A stretch of 64,000 nucleotides of DNA from Armatimonadota bacterium (GCA_025353925.1 JANXNV010000221.1:1-64000), one strand, 5' to 3'; shown: positions 8,034 to 18,014, numbered from the stretch's first letter. The notes: generated by a model not told the origin, from the letters alone. Program-made: numbers and translations.

Positions 8034-10337
8034 ATGGCATGGCCGACTCCCCAAGATTATAACGAAGCCGTCCAATCCCCGCACACCAGCTTCCTTGACC
8101 CTGAACTGAAGTCAGGAGAAGTCGAGAAGGATAAGCTCGGTCTTCCACGCCCGATCTCAGGCCGATTCGCCGTCGTGTATAATATGCGTTGCGGGCGTCG
8201 CAACTACGCCATTCGCTGCTTCCAAAGCCACGTGCCAGATCAACAGGAGCGGTATGCGGCGATCAGTGCCCACCTAAAAAAAGCGAGTCTGGCCTATACT
8301 GTGGGCTTCGACTTCCTGCCAGAGGGCATCCGCATCCGAGGCCAGTGGTATCCCGTCCTCAAAATGGAATGGATTGCGGGCCAGCCGCTCCATACCTACG
8401 TCGAAAATCACCTGCGGGACTCTGCTACCCTTATCCACCTTGCCACTAGCTGGATCACGATGACAGAGGCTCTCCAGAAGGTCTCACTCGCGCATGGCGA
8501 CCTCCAAGATGGCAACGTGCTAGTGTCGGGCGACGATTTGAAGTTGATTGATTACGATGGTATGTTCGTTCCTGCTTTGACGGGCAGAACGAGCAACGAG
8601 AGCGGACATCGCAACTACCAGCACCCGAACCGGACGGCCATGGATTATGGCCTCTTTCTGGACAACTTCTCCAACTGGGTGATATACATTTCTTTGGTTG
8701 CCCTCGCCATTGACCCGAGCCTGTGGACGCGCCTTAAAGGCGGTGATGAATGCTTACTGTTTCGCAAAGCCGACTTCATTCCAAACAATAGTTCTCAGGC
8801 ACTGACAGCACTTTCCGGGCACAATGATTCTCGCCTGCGTTCTCTTGCCACCATTTTCGAATCGCTGCTTTACCTAATGCCTGCGCAGGTTCCAGCACTC
8901 GCCACGAATGTGGCAATGGACCCTGCTTCTCTCCGCCAACAGGCCGCACCACCCCCAACTGCTTCGAATGGCCCAAGCTGGCTGAATGACCATGTGAAAC
9001 TGTCGCCCCAGTCGGGAAAAGCAGGTGCAAGCATGGCCTCGCTTTCCGACCCGTCAGCAACAATGTTACCTACTGCCAGTCCGACATGGATTCTGGATTT
9101 TATTACACCTGTGACGGTGCGTAGGTCTTTCGATCAACCTCTGCTCAAGCTGCGATTGATTCTGGCAACCCTTTTGCTATTTATCTTCACCCTACCCCTT
9201 CTCGGCAATGTTTCTGTGGACCTCGTCGGGGAATCCATACTGGTCACGTTCTTGGCAGCTTTGCCATTATTGTACTATCGCCGTGAACCCTTTGCCATGG
9301 AGCGTGCCGTATGCCTCAAACGGGAGCATGACCAGCAAGCGGTGATAACGGATTTACAGAGCCGTATTCGCGATCAGGATCGTAAAGTTACACAAATCCG
9401 CCATGAAGAGAAGAAAGCGAAGTTGGCAGTGGAGCAGGAGCGAGAAACGACGCGCCATAATGAGCAGAGGGCGAGTCAACGTGCCTCCGCGGAACTCAAG
9501 CCCAAAATGGATGCCCTCACCACAAGGCAGCAGCAGATTGCCCGCCCGATCCAGAAATTACAAGCCGACTATCAGGCGGTTCTGGCCCGCACTAATACGC
9601 AAACGGCAGAGTGCAATCAGCGGCAAGTACAAGAAATCAACACGGCACTTCAGCCATTGCAGCGTCAATTTGTTCAGGATTACTTGCACAGCGCACGAAT
9701 CGATACAGCACGCATTTCGGGCATCGGCCAAAAGATGGCGGCGAACTTGCGAGCATCGGGCTATACCACCGCCGCTGACGTAACATGGGGTGTGCAGAAC
9801 GTCAGCGGCATCGGCAACAATAAAGCAAGTGCATTAATGAGTTGGCGTCAGACGGTGGACACGGAAGCGAGAAGAAAGATGCCAACGAATCTGAGTAAGA
9901 TGCAGGTGGATACCATCGTCGCTAAGTATGAGGCACAGCGAAAAGGCCTCGAACAAACAGCGGCACTTGCGAAGATTCAATTCGAGGTGCAGGAACGGAC
10001 GCTGAAACAACAGAGTACTGCTACTCGAGCGGCAATTGACCGCGAACGCGCCGCCGCGCAGCAGCAGTTTAGTCATCGAACTATTGAGATCACCGCACAG
10101 TTTCAGCCCCAATATAAATTGCTATCCCAGAAAGACGTGGCAATCACGACGGAGTACAGCGAAAAGGTCGCAGAGGTGGAGCGGCAAACGGCAGTCATAC
10201 GAAAGAGCATTTACGACCAGAACTGGCAACTGGCGAAGGCGCGGCAGGAACTGGAGGTGTACCAGGCAGTGACTTTCGCGGCTTACCTTACCGCATTGGT
10301 ACGAGTCCGCCGAGCCGCTGCAGCCAAAAAGCCTTGA
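8034..10337 (+). CDS. Protein-kinase-like domain + TM + coiled coil + helix-hairpin-helix protein
   Basis: Catalytic loop HGDLQDGNVLV and LIDYDGMF; TM helices LRLILATLLLFIFTLPLLG; HhH ISGIGQKMAANLRASGYTTAADV...VSGIGNNKASAL. Confidence 0.8.
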   Translation: MAWPTPQDYNEAVQSPHTSFLDPELKSGEVEKDKLGLPRPISGRFAVVYNMRCGRRNYAIRCFQSHVPDQQERYAAISAHLKKASLAYTVGFDFLPEGIRIRGQWYPVLKMEWIAGQPLHTYVENHLRDSATLIHLATSWITMTEALQKVSLAHGDLQDGNVLVSGDDLKLIDYDGMFVPALTGRTSNESGHRNYQHPNRTAMDYGLFLDNFSNWVIYISLVALAIDPSLWTRLKGGDECLLFRKADFIPNNSSQALTALSGHNDSRLRSLATIFESLLYLMPAQVPALATNVAMDPASLRQQAAPPPTASNGPSWLNDHVKLSPQSGKAGASMASLSDPSATMLPTASPTWILDFITPVTVRRSFDQPLLKLRLILATLLLFIFTLPLLGNVSVDLVGESILVTFLAALPLLYYRREPFAMERAVCLKREHDQQAVITDLQSRIRDQDRKVTQIRHEEKKAKLAVEQERETTRHNEQRASQRASAELKPKMDALTTRQQQIARPIQKLQADYQAVLARTNTQTAECNQRQVQEINTALQPLQRQFVQDYLHSARIDTARISGIGQKMAANLRASGYTTAADVTWGVQNVSGIGNNKASALMSWRQTVDTEARRKMPTNLSKMQVDTIVAKYEAQRKGLEQTAALAKIQFEVQERTLKQQSTATRAAIDRERAAAQQQFSHRTIEITAQFQPQYKLLSQKDVAITTEYSEKVAEVERQTAVIRKSIYDQNWQLAKARQELEVYQAVTFAAYLTALVRVRRAAAAKKP

Positions 10338-10410
10338 AACCGGTTCGCCATTCACGCCGACCTAAATCGTACGGGGAAACAACGATTGGGCACGACAAAC
10401 AAAAAGAACA

Positions 10411-10446
10411 GGGGCCGCAGGGGAAACTTTTTCCCTGCGGCCCCTA
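10411..10446. terminator. bidirectional hairpin terminator
   Basis: AGGGGCCGCAGGGGAAACTTTTTCCCTGCGGCCCCT between convergent genes. Confidence 0.75.
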
Positions 10447-10501
10447 ATGCTGTCGGAATAAACCTCTAACTCGTAGAGAAGCTCCGAATCCAACCTCATT
10501 C

Positions 10502-11599
10502 CTACGGGGCGGATTTTTCACCCGAAAACAATTGCTGCGCCGCCGCATACTCTTGAGACAGATCAAAGCCGATGTCTGTGCCTATTTTGATTCTTTGAAA
10601 CCCGACATACATCAGACTAAGAATTCCAAGGCCACTGAACGTGCCAGGCAGAGAGCGCAGTGTGTACTGCGAGGACGGGTCATTCACCGAAAACCCATTC
10701 TGACCCAATAAGGCAGCCTCGAAGGCGATGCCCTGCACCTGCTGGTTGTCTTTGTCGGCGTACCGTTCCAATGCCGACAGGCAGTACATCACCGCATCCA
10801 TGCGTAGGCCAGGCACATGGCGAAATCTTCGCTCGGCGTACTCCCTACGCGCGGTCCGGGCCAACTCCCCAAACTGACCATCTGAGTCCAATTCGATCAC
10901 TCGTCGGTAAAGCTGGTCCGCTTCGCGGATTTTCGCCTCGTCCTCCGATTGTCTCAAGGCGTGGGCCAAACCAAGCACCGACTTTGGATCGTCAGGCAAT
11001 AGTCGCGCGGCCTCACGAAAATGCGACAGGGCATCATTCAGGCGACCTTGATTACCGAGGATGGCCCCGAAGTTGCGGTGCGCATTCCCATTTTCCGGGT
11101 CCCGTACTACGGCACGAGCCAAGTTTCCAGTGGCAGCTTCTTCCTGCCCATCCCGCTGCTGTGCCAGGGCCAGTGCGATGAGCGCGTCGACGTTCGTCGG
11201 GTCATTTTCTACGGCGCGGCTCAGATGATGAAGAGCAGGCGCGTGGTCACCAAGTTCGCTCTCGGCCACGCCGAGATTGTACAGTATCAATGCGTCATCG
11301 GGGTGGGACGACAGTAGCATTCCGAGGAGCGGGACGGCTTCGTCAAACTGCCCCGCGCGGAGTAGCGAGAGGGCGAAGGCCATCGGGCTTGTGGTCGCGC
11401 CGCCAGGCACCCACGACACTCGTATCTGTTCAGCGTCAACTATCACTATGGTGCGACCAAGCATCGGCGCGAACTGCGCTTCGAAGTGTGCCACTACTGC
11501 CTGACCGAACTCTTCGGTGCCAGGGTCGCGGTTGCTCTCCGGGAGCAAATGCAGGTCGAAGTCGCGGGTGGCTATAGTAAACTCAAGGGGCTGTTCCAT
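10502..11599 (-). CDS. TPR-repeat protein
   Basis: Repeats such as ALILYNLGVAESELGDHAPALHHLSRAVENDPTNVDALIALALAQQ and GNAHRNFGAILGNQGRLNDALSHFREAARLLPDD. Confidence 0.75.
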   Translation of the reverse strand: MEQPLEFTIATRDFDLHLLPESNRDPGTEEFGQAVVAHFEAQFAPMLGRTIVIVDAEQIRVSWVPGGATTSPMAFALSLLRAGQFDEAVPLLGMLLSSHPDDALILYNLGVAESELGDHAPALHHLSRAVENDPTNVDALIALALAQQRDGQEEAATGNLARAVVRDPENGNAHRNFGAILGNQGRLNDALSHFREAARLLPDDPKSVLGLAHALRQSEDEAKIREADQLYRRVIELDSDGQFGELARTARREYAERRFRHVPGLRMDAVMYCLSALERYADKDNQQVQGIAFEAALLGQNGFSVNDPSSQYTLRSLPGTFSGLGILSLMYVGFQRIKIGTDIGFDLSQEYAAAQQLFSGEKSAP

Positions 11600-11672
11600 G
11601 TAAATGTTCCGTATTCGTTCATCCGTCAAATTAGTTCAATCGGCAGGCAACGCCTCTAGACAACCATGATCT

Positions 11673-12620
11673 CTATGTCATCGGCACCCATTGGTACCAG
11701 TCAGACAGACCTAGATCGTTTCCCCAAGCGTCAACCAAATCCCGGTCGTGAGCCGCGTCCGCAGGAGTGCGCTCCCAAAGGTCGAGAAGAGAGTGGCCTC
11801 GGTCTAGGAGGCCGACAGAGCGGTATGGGATGCTATACAGCTGTGTGGAAAGCAGACGATCTGCGAAGAGTGCGTAGGCGGCGTTCATGGCGGCATTCGC
11901 GGAGAACAGAGTCGTAGGCATCATGTCCCTGATATTCGGCCCGAGTGCCAGTGCGTTAGTCGATTGCTGCACGGCCATGGACTCACTCTGTGCAGCACGA
12001 AGCCTCGGATAATCGTCCCAAAGCCAGGCGTCTATCCGCATCCCTATCGGAACCGACCTGAGCTGCGTCAATAGGCCACCGTAGACCTGGTCCGTCACCT
12101 CGCAGAGAGCGGCTTCGGGCAGATTGTGCCGCTCAAGTGTGCCGTTCGGTCCAGATAAAAGTTGCCGTACGTCGGCTCGCCCTTCTTGCGTGTCGCCGAA
12201 GCCAAACCGGGCGTTGGGCGGATTTTCATGCAGCCTGATGACGAAACCACATTGATAGGCAATATGATAATCGACACCGGGGGCGTTCGGCTTGTACACG
12301 ATTATGTGGACAGGAATGCTTTCATAGGCCGCCGTCACTTTAGCCAAAGTCGGCAAATCGGGTTTGGCGATGAGCTGGACTGGCTTGCCAGTCAGCCGCT
12401 CTACGGTCTCCATGATGCGCCGTGTATCTGGACTCAAATTCATACGCCCATAATACCTCACAGGAGCAAGCTTTGCCGACGCTGCCATTTCCTCACTACC
12501 TACCGCAAAATCGACACCGCGTCGACGCCCTTCCCTCACCATCGGAGTAACAATGTTGTCCGTTACTTCGACGCTACCCAGCTCCGGGGCCAGTTTGCCG
12601 ATTTCCACAGTTGTGAGCAC
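11673..12620 (-). CDS. hypothetical protein paired with the TPR gene
   Basis: 315-aa ORF on the same strand just upstream of the TPR gene; HIAYQCGFVIRLHENPPNARFGF segment; no confident family. Confidence 0.5.
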   Translation of the reverse strand: MLTTVEIGKLAPELGSVEVTDNIVTPMVREGRRRGVDFAVGSEEMAASAKLAPVRYYGRMNLSPDTRRIMETVERLTGKPVQLIAKPDLPTLAKVTAAYESIPVHIIVYKPNAPGVDYHIAYQCGFVIRLHENPPNARFGFGDTQEGRADVRQLLSGPNGTLERHNLPEAALCEVTDQVYGGLLTQLRSVPIGMRIDAWLWDDYPRLRAAQSESMAVQQSTNALALGPNIRDMMPTTLFSANAAMNAAYALFADRLLSTQLYSIPYRSVGLLDRGHSLLDLWERTPADAAHDRDLVDAWGNDLGLSDWYQWVPMT

Positions 12621-13205
12621 TTGCCGCAGGGCGGACGCGATCTGCCCCGTGGGCGGATTTGAACTGCCTCATGCGCCCTCCGCTATCTCTAAGGTCAGCA
12701 GGATGTCCATCATCGCGCCGTACAGGTTGTTGTTGAGGTCCGAGAGCGACTTTTCCAAAGCCTCGCGTCCTTGCATAACCAGGCTCGGATAGCCCGGTCG
12801 GCGACAATGAGCCGTAGATGCTCCAGGATCGCGTAGGCTAGGTCCAGGTGGTCCTCAGCCTCTCCCCCACCCTTTGCCGCCGAAAGCAGGCCTCGAGCAT
12901 CCCCAATGGCGCATCACCACCAGCCCCACAAAGTTCCGTTGTCGCGTGCCTCGCACCTAGCTTCACTGCCGATTATAGTTGGTCCAGAGCCTGACAAAAC
13001 TATTTCCCGTCCGTTTATGTCCATCGGCACTATCATCAACCACTGCCAGACAATCCCCGACCGACAGTTATTCGCTGCGGTCTGATTACCCACAGCGTCC
13101 AGGTGGCGACAATCTCGCCTTGGGACAGACGCCGTGACTAATCAGCATGGCCGAGGCCCGACCATGCAGTTGCCGCTGCAAAGTCAGCTCCATTATTTTA
13201 AGGAA

Positions 13206-14615
13206 GACACCATGAAATTCTACGACCGTACCGTATCAGGAGAGTTCCGCGAGGAGCTGGCAAAAATCTTGCCAGCCCTAGCGGACAATCAGGCGTACTG
13301 GCGGATGACCCAACATCTACTCTTCGGCACGCTCAAAGACACGGATACCGACTGTTTGGCCCTGCCCAGCGTCCTGATCGCGGCCATAGAGGAAAAGAAA
13401 TACGACAGTCATTATGTAGCCCATCATTTTTTGAATGCATATCGCCGAGACGTCATGGATTTCAAAATCGCCGCCCACGTCTTTTCCGACAATTCGGGTG
13501 AAGGCCGTTGCCGAACAGTCGAGGAATTCATGCCACCTGCCGCTGTCCAGGGTCTGGCTGATGGCGAGCGGATGCATTACCAAGCCAAAGATCGAGTGTG
13601 GATGTCTACCGGAAACGTCTACCTGCGCAAACACGCCAGCGCGCAGCGCAAAGCCGACCGCGACGAGGCCCAGGAATATGCCAAGCAGGATTCTGTCTGT
13701 GCCGAAACCAAGCTTTTGTTGAACTATCTCAACGCTCTGCCACCTCATCGATTCACGATTGCGCTCAAACATCTCCCTGAGGCTAGGGAAGCGGCGTCGA
13801 GGCTAAAGGATGCCGATTCTCAGCTTAACTTACTCAAAGCCATCGGGGATTACGCCCAGCCCATGTACAAGCCCGCCGACAAAACCACCCGCGTCTTCAC
13901 GCTTCGGGAGTCGGTCCTGCGACTACATCGGGACCTACGCAAAATTATGACCCGAGACTGGGTAACCGCCGACTTACGGAGCGCGCAACTTGCCATTGTG
14001 GCCCAGGTGTGGGGGATCCCTACACTCACCGACTACCTGCAATCACGACGGAGTATATGGTCTGATTTATGCCAGCACATGGGCATGGAATTCACGGCAG
14101 ACAATAAAGCAAACATGAAGGCTGTACTTTACAGCCTGATTTTTGGGGCTGGTCGGAAAAGCCTGACTGCAAAGCTAGGCAGGTCGTTTCCGTGCGGGAG
14201 AGAGGCCTACGAAAGATTTAAGTCGGATCGTGTCATTCGCAGCCTAATCCTCGCTCGGCATCGCGAGAAGCAGAAGATTCGCAGAGACCAGGGGGCTTTT
14301 GACGCTTTCGGCAACTTCACCGAGTTAGAGGTGACATCAAGTGAACGGTACGAATATGATCGGGACAACTGCTTGTCAATCTTGGCCTGCGTCGCCCAAT
14401 CGTATGAGTTGATGCTGCTCCTGCCAGTGATTCGGCTTGCTGTCGCTGAACAGTCCGGTCATCATGGATTCGCGGTGACAACCTGGTTGCACGACGGATT
14501 CACCTTTACCGCGAATGATCCTCGTGATATGACCACTTGGAAGGACAGAATCACCGCGGCAGTCAAGGCTGAAGCAGAGAGGCTTGGGATCATTACCGAA
14601 CTGGAGTTTGAGTGA
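13206..14615 (+). CDS. stand-alone family-A (PolA-type) DNA polymerase palm-domain protein, divergent
   Basis: Motif A-like DWVTADLRSAQLAIVAQVWG, motif B-like KANMKAVLYSLIFGAGRKSLT, motif C-like TTWLHDGFTFT in correct order and spacing. Start chosen at KEDT-MKFYDRT; an upstream start at 13134 is also possible. Confidence 0.65.
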   Translation, partial: DTMKFYDRTVSGEFREELAKILPALADNQAYWRMTQHLLFGTLKDTDTDCLALPSVLIAAIEEKKYDSHYVAHHFLNAYRRDVMDFKIAAHVFSDNSGEGRCRTVEEFMPPAAVQGLADGERMHYQAKDRVWMSTGNVYLRKHASAQRKADRDEAQEYAKQDSVCAETKLLLNYLNALPPHRFTIALKHLPEAREAASRLKDADSQLNLLKAIGDYAQPMYKPADKTTRVFTLRESVLRLHRDLRKIMTRDWVTADLRSAQLAIVAQVWGIPTLTDYLQSRRSIWSDLCQHMGMEFTADNKANMKAVLYSLIFGAGRKSLTAKLGRSFPCGREAYERFKSDRVIRSLILARHREKQKIRRDQGAFDAFGNFTELEVTSSERYEYDRDNCLSILACVAQSYELMLLLPVIRLAVAEQSGHHGFAVTTWLHDGFTFTANDPRDMTTWKDRITAAVKAEAERLGIITELEFE

Positions 14616-15261
14616 TCGGGCCATCGTCCGTCTTGGTACTCGGCTGCGTGCGGCTCATTTGGGACCCTCGCACTTGGGGCTTCGCTCACACAGTTTACAC
14701 AAAGGGATTCTCCCTCTCTAAATTTATCGTTCCTCCAGGCACCTTTAAATTCAAATAATAAATTCAAATAAAAAAATATAGGGGGGGAAGAGGAGACGGC
14801 TGAGGTTCTTATTCCCCTTCTGACGAGGTAAAGCAGGTACAACCTCCCCGCTCGCGCATTAAGATGCTTCGCCCGCTGTGTTAAGCGTTCACCTTCCCGC
14901 AACAGTGCGCCAATGCCGCTGCGGCCCACCCAGGCATCGGCCTAAATCGGGGCGTGAGAATGGCTAGACGGCGTTCTTAGGGGGACTTGCGTACGAACCT
15001 CGTAGGCGGTCCTAGAAAGAGCGTAAAATGCGTCTTGGCGAGGACAACCATCACCACGCCGCTGATACTGCCCATGGACTGCGGGAGGCTGCCAGAGTTG
15101 GGGATGCGGGAGCGAAGCCCGCAAATGGACCGAGGTCTGAGAGCCAAGCAGGTCTTTCGCTGCTTGGTGAGTAAGCAGTGATACCCAATGGAGCAGGAAA
15201 TAGTTCCCAGCAGGCTCAAGCCGCTGGGTGCTCTTTGGATTTCGCTCAGGTTGATCTGGCC

Positions 15262-15498
15262 TTAAGAACAGGTGACCTTAGGGTTGTTTGGATCGCTACA
15301 GTCACACGTGTTACCCTCATGGGGGCAATTTTTCGTTGTCGACTTTCCAGTCGAATTGCAGGTGCAGGTCACGGTCGTGCTGAGCACCGTGTTGTGCCCA
15401 TCGATGACTGTCTGCGTCAGATGGATGCCACGGTGAGTGCTCTCGTCGATTTCCACGATGAGCCTCATGTCGTTCCCCAGTTTGTACTCGTGCTTCAT
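15262..15498 (-). CDS. small Cys-rich protein (78 aa)
   Basis: MKHEYKLGNDMRLIVEIDESTHRGIHLTQTVIDGHNTVLSTTVTCTCNSTGKSTTKNCPHEGNTCDCSDPNNPKVTCS; SD AGAGGAGG before ATG. Confidence 0.55.
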   Translation of the reverse strand: MKHEYKLGNDMRLIVEIDESTHRGIHLTQTVIDGHNTVLSTTVTCTCNSTGKSTTKNCPHEGNTCDCSDPNNPKVTCS

Positions 15499-15836
15499 AT
15501 TGCCGCCTCCTCTGAAGATGTGGTCTTGCGGGTATTGCAGGTCGTAGTGGTATCCCGACCAGGCTGATTCAGGGTGCGGGTGATGACGTAGGTAAGACTG
15601 ACGGGTGAGGCACACGGAGTCTTGGCTATATGTGACTCTGAGCCTTCTTCAGGTTACCTCACGGATTCTCTAACGATTCATAACATAGAATTTAATTGTA
15701 GACCACAAATACGGCGAGAAAGAGGGGAGGAAAGAGAAAACAAGAATAACTCTCTGGGTTCCATGACTTTACCTGATTCCAGTTTTGGATAGGCGGCGTA
15801 GGTACTCCGAATGTACCCAAATGGAACGGCGCGTAC

Positions 15837-15879
15837 GATCCAACCAATACGCTCCCCTTCGGAGCGTATTGGTTGGATC
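15837..15879. repeat. perfect 19-bp-stem hairpin
   Basis: GATCCAACCAATACGCTCC-CCTTC-GGAGCGTATTGGTTGGATC. Confidence 0.9.
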
Positions 15880-16134
15880 ATACACGAACTGGTACACCAA
15901 GCTGCCCTGCTCGCGGGCACGCCAGCCATCCGCCATGATCCCGTTGAGCGCGGTGAACGTGGCCGACGTACCATTGATCTCTCCTCGGCAATCGGAGTGC
16001 CCCCATCGTCTACAAAGTAGGTGGTAGCACCGCAAGCCTTCACCTGCAGCCTGAGTTGCGGGGTCGTCGAGATAACGGATGAGGCCGTTTCCCTCGCCCT
16101 GCAGGAATAAAAGATAAAGGGCGGCGTCTTAGAT

Positions 16135-16359
16135 ATGATAGAAGACGCAGACATCCTGCTCGAAGACGGATGCTACCACCTAGCATATCTCGGCTTCGAC
16201 CAAAGCGAGGGGGCTCCCGATGCCACACTTGAGGAAGCTACCCTTATCGTCGGCCAGATCGCACTGGAAACGCTTCGTCGGCATGGAGTCAAGGCGGAAT
16301 GGGACATAACCGTGGGGCGTCGCATTGGCATCGACCTCACCTGCAAAGACTTGGTTTAG
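16135..16359 (+). CDS. hypothetical 74-aa protein
   Basis: ORF MIEDADILLEDGCYHLAYLGFDQSEGAPDATLEEATLIVGQIALETLRRHGVKAEWD... Confidence 0.35.
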   Translation: MIEDADILLEDGCYHLAYLGFDQSEGAPDATLEEATLIVGQIALETLRRHGVKAEWDITVGRRIGIDLTCKDLV

Positions 16360-16510
16360 CCATCTTAATCGCCGTTCGAACTCCGGTGCTGACCGCCTGA
16401 AGGCTCAGGCGGTCATCAGAAACACATGATCTTGGCTCCTATAGTACGTTGCAGTGGGTATTGGCGTCCAAGGTACAGGGAGGTAATTGGAAGATGCCTG
16501 TCTGGGCGTC

Positions 16511-17188
16511 CTACGCCTGCTCCACAGCCTTTTTCAGAATGGCAGCGATGTACGCACAGTCCCCCGCACTGAGTCGCCCGGTGTCGTCGCCAAACCCAGC
16601 TATAATCGGGTTGTTGTTCAGGAACGTCTGCGAACGATCCTTGAACATTTCCATGATCTTCCTCAACCGCTCGGGGTCAATGTCATAGGTAGCCAACTGA
16701 GAATAGGCTGCCGTCTGAGCGTCGAGACCAAGCCTTTCCGTCAACTGTCCTTGCCCACCCATCATTTCCACCGACAGGGCAGAGCCATCGTGGGTGACAT
16801 AGGTTATGGCGCCCACCGGTTCCTCTACGACAATTGGTTCCTTCACGACAATCCGCTCTTGCTTCTCGGAAACACCTACCTCACGCTCGCTGACGGTGAT
16901 GCAGGCGTCGACGTCCAGGGCATTGAGAAACCCTAACAGTCGGTCAAAGGTCATTTTCATGACTTTGGCATTATAGAGTTCAGAGATGCGGGCCTGCGTG
17001 GTATTCAGTAGTTCCGCCGCCTGCGTTTGGTTCAGGCCCTTTTGCTCGATGCGTTTGCGGATTGCCAGGGCAAGTTCCGCCTTCGCGATCAAGTCGGCGG
17101 CGTCCTCCAGGCCAAAGTCAGCGAAACCCTTACCGCTGGACTTGCGGAAGGTGATCTTTTCCGTGATGGTAATCTTTTCCGTGTTCAT
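16511..17188 (-). CDS. XRE-family HTH antitoxin (HigA2-like N-terminus) with C-terminal extension
   Basis: RIEQKGLNQTQAAELLNTTQARISELYNAKVMKMTFDRLLGFLNALD. Confidence 0.8.
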   Translation of the reverse strand: MNTEKITITEKITFRKSSGKGFADFGLEDAADLIAKAELALAIRKRIEQKGLNQTQAAELLNTTQARISELYNAKVMKMTFDRLLGFLNALDVDACITVSEREVGVSEKQERIVVKEPIVVEEPVGAITYVTHDGSALSVEMMGGQGQLTERLGLDAQTAAYSQLATYDIDPERLRKIMEMFKDRSQTFLNNNPIIAGFGDDTGRLSAGDCAYIAAILKKAVEQA

Positions 17189-17541
17189 GCTTTATTTCTC
17201 CTTGCTAAAACGCTCTTCGTAGTCGTCTTTTGCCGCCGCCAGACGCGTGTACACAAGGTTGATTCCTTTCGCGGGGTGGCGATCCCGGAATTGCTCTTCC
17301 TCTGAAACACGTGGAGGACATATACGGCTTTCTCGAACTTGGCGGTGTAAACACAGCGGTAAATATCGCCGTCGTGTTGTTCGTTTAGCTTCATAATCTC
17401 ATTGGCGCGGCTTCCCTCAAACGGGAATGCGCGCTCGGGCATCTGGCCTTCCTGCACTGTGCGGAGGTCAAAGCCAAAGCCTCGCTTGACTTTCTCTGGT
17501 ACGGCAGTGATGTCATCCTCGGCGTCGGAGACAAAGATCAT
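17185..17541 (-). pseudogene. HigB/Gp49-like toxin, apparently -1 frameshifted near its C-terminus
   Basis: KPMIFVSDAEDDITAVPEKVKRGFG...KAVYVLHVFQRKSNSGIATPRK is family-like; the -1 frame continues GINLVYTRLAAAKDDYEERFSKEK*, as expected for the family. Confidence 0.65.
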
Positions 17542-17571
17542 TGGCTTGCCCGACTTCGCGAAGTTTCTTTC

Positions 17572-17603
17572 GACATATTATGCACTAAATTGCATAATAT
17601 GTC
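17572..17603. promoter_or_regulatory. operator-like inverted repeat upstream of the TA pair
   Basis: GACATATTATGCA-CTAAAT-TGCATAATATGTC (13-bp perfect arms). Confidence 0.75.
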
Positions 17604-17798
17604 AAGTCCCAAATTTGACTTTACAATTTGGAAAAGAATGATGTATACTTGAGCAGTTGCAGTAATAGAAATAGCGGAAAACAATAGCAGGAAGAAACTT
17701 GAATAAAAAGCAAACTGAATCTGTCAAGATCAGCGAATTCTCGTTGACAAACTCTGGGTTGACGGTTTAAGTTGAGAGTTTCAATGAAGGAATAGGTT

Positions 17799-18005
17799 AT
17801 GTCAGAAGAAACCGAAAAGCAAATAGAGCACACTCTTGAACGGCTCGAGGAAAAAGTCGACAGGCTTGAAAAAAGCGTCGAGCAAGTCCAAGACGCGACA
17901 AAACACTACGAAAGTCCGGGACCACCCTCTACGGCCAATCGGCCTGCGGGAGAACCGACCACGCATTCAACAGGAGTTAAAATTAGGTCGGAGGACGACA
18001 AATAG
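17799..18005 (+). CDS. short coiled-coil protein
   Basis: MSEETEKQIEHTLERLEEKVDRLEKSVEQVQDATK. Confidence 0.45.
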   Translation: MSEETEKQIEHTLERLEEKVDRLEKSVEQVQDATKHYESPGPPSTANRPAGEPTTHSTGVKIRSEDDK

Positions 18006-18014
18006 GTAGCCTTT

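Noticed and set aside
15811-16020. Plus-strand ORF containing HELVH
   Set aside because: Looks like a metalloprotease motif, but the ORF runs across the perfect hairpin and has no other support.
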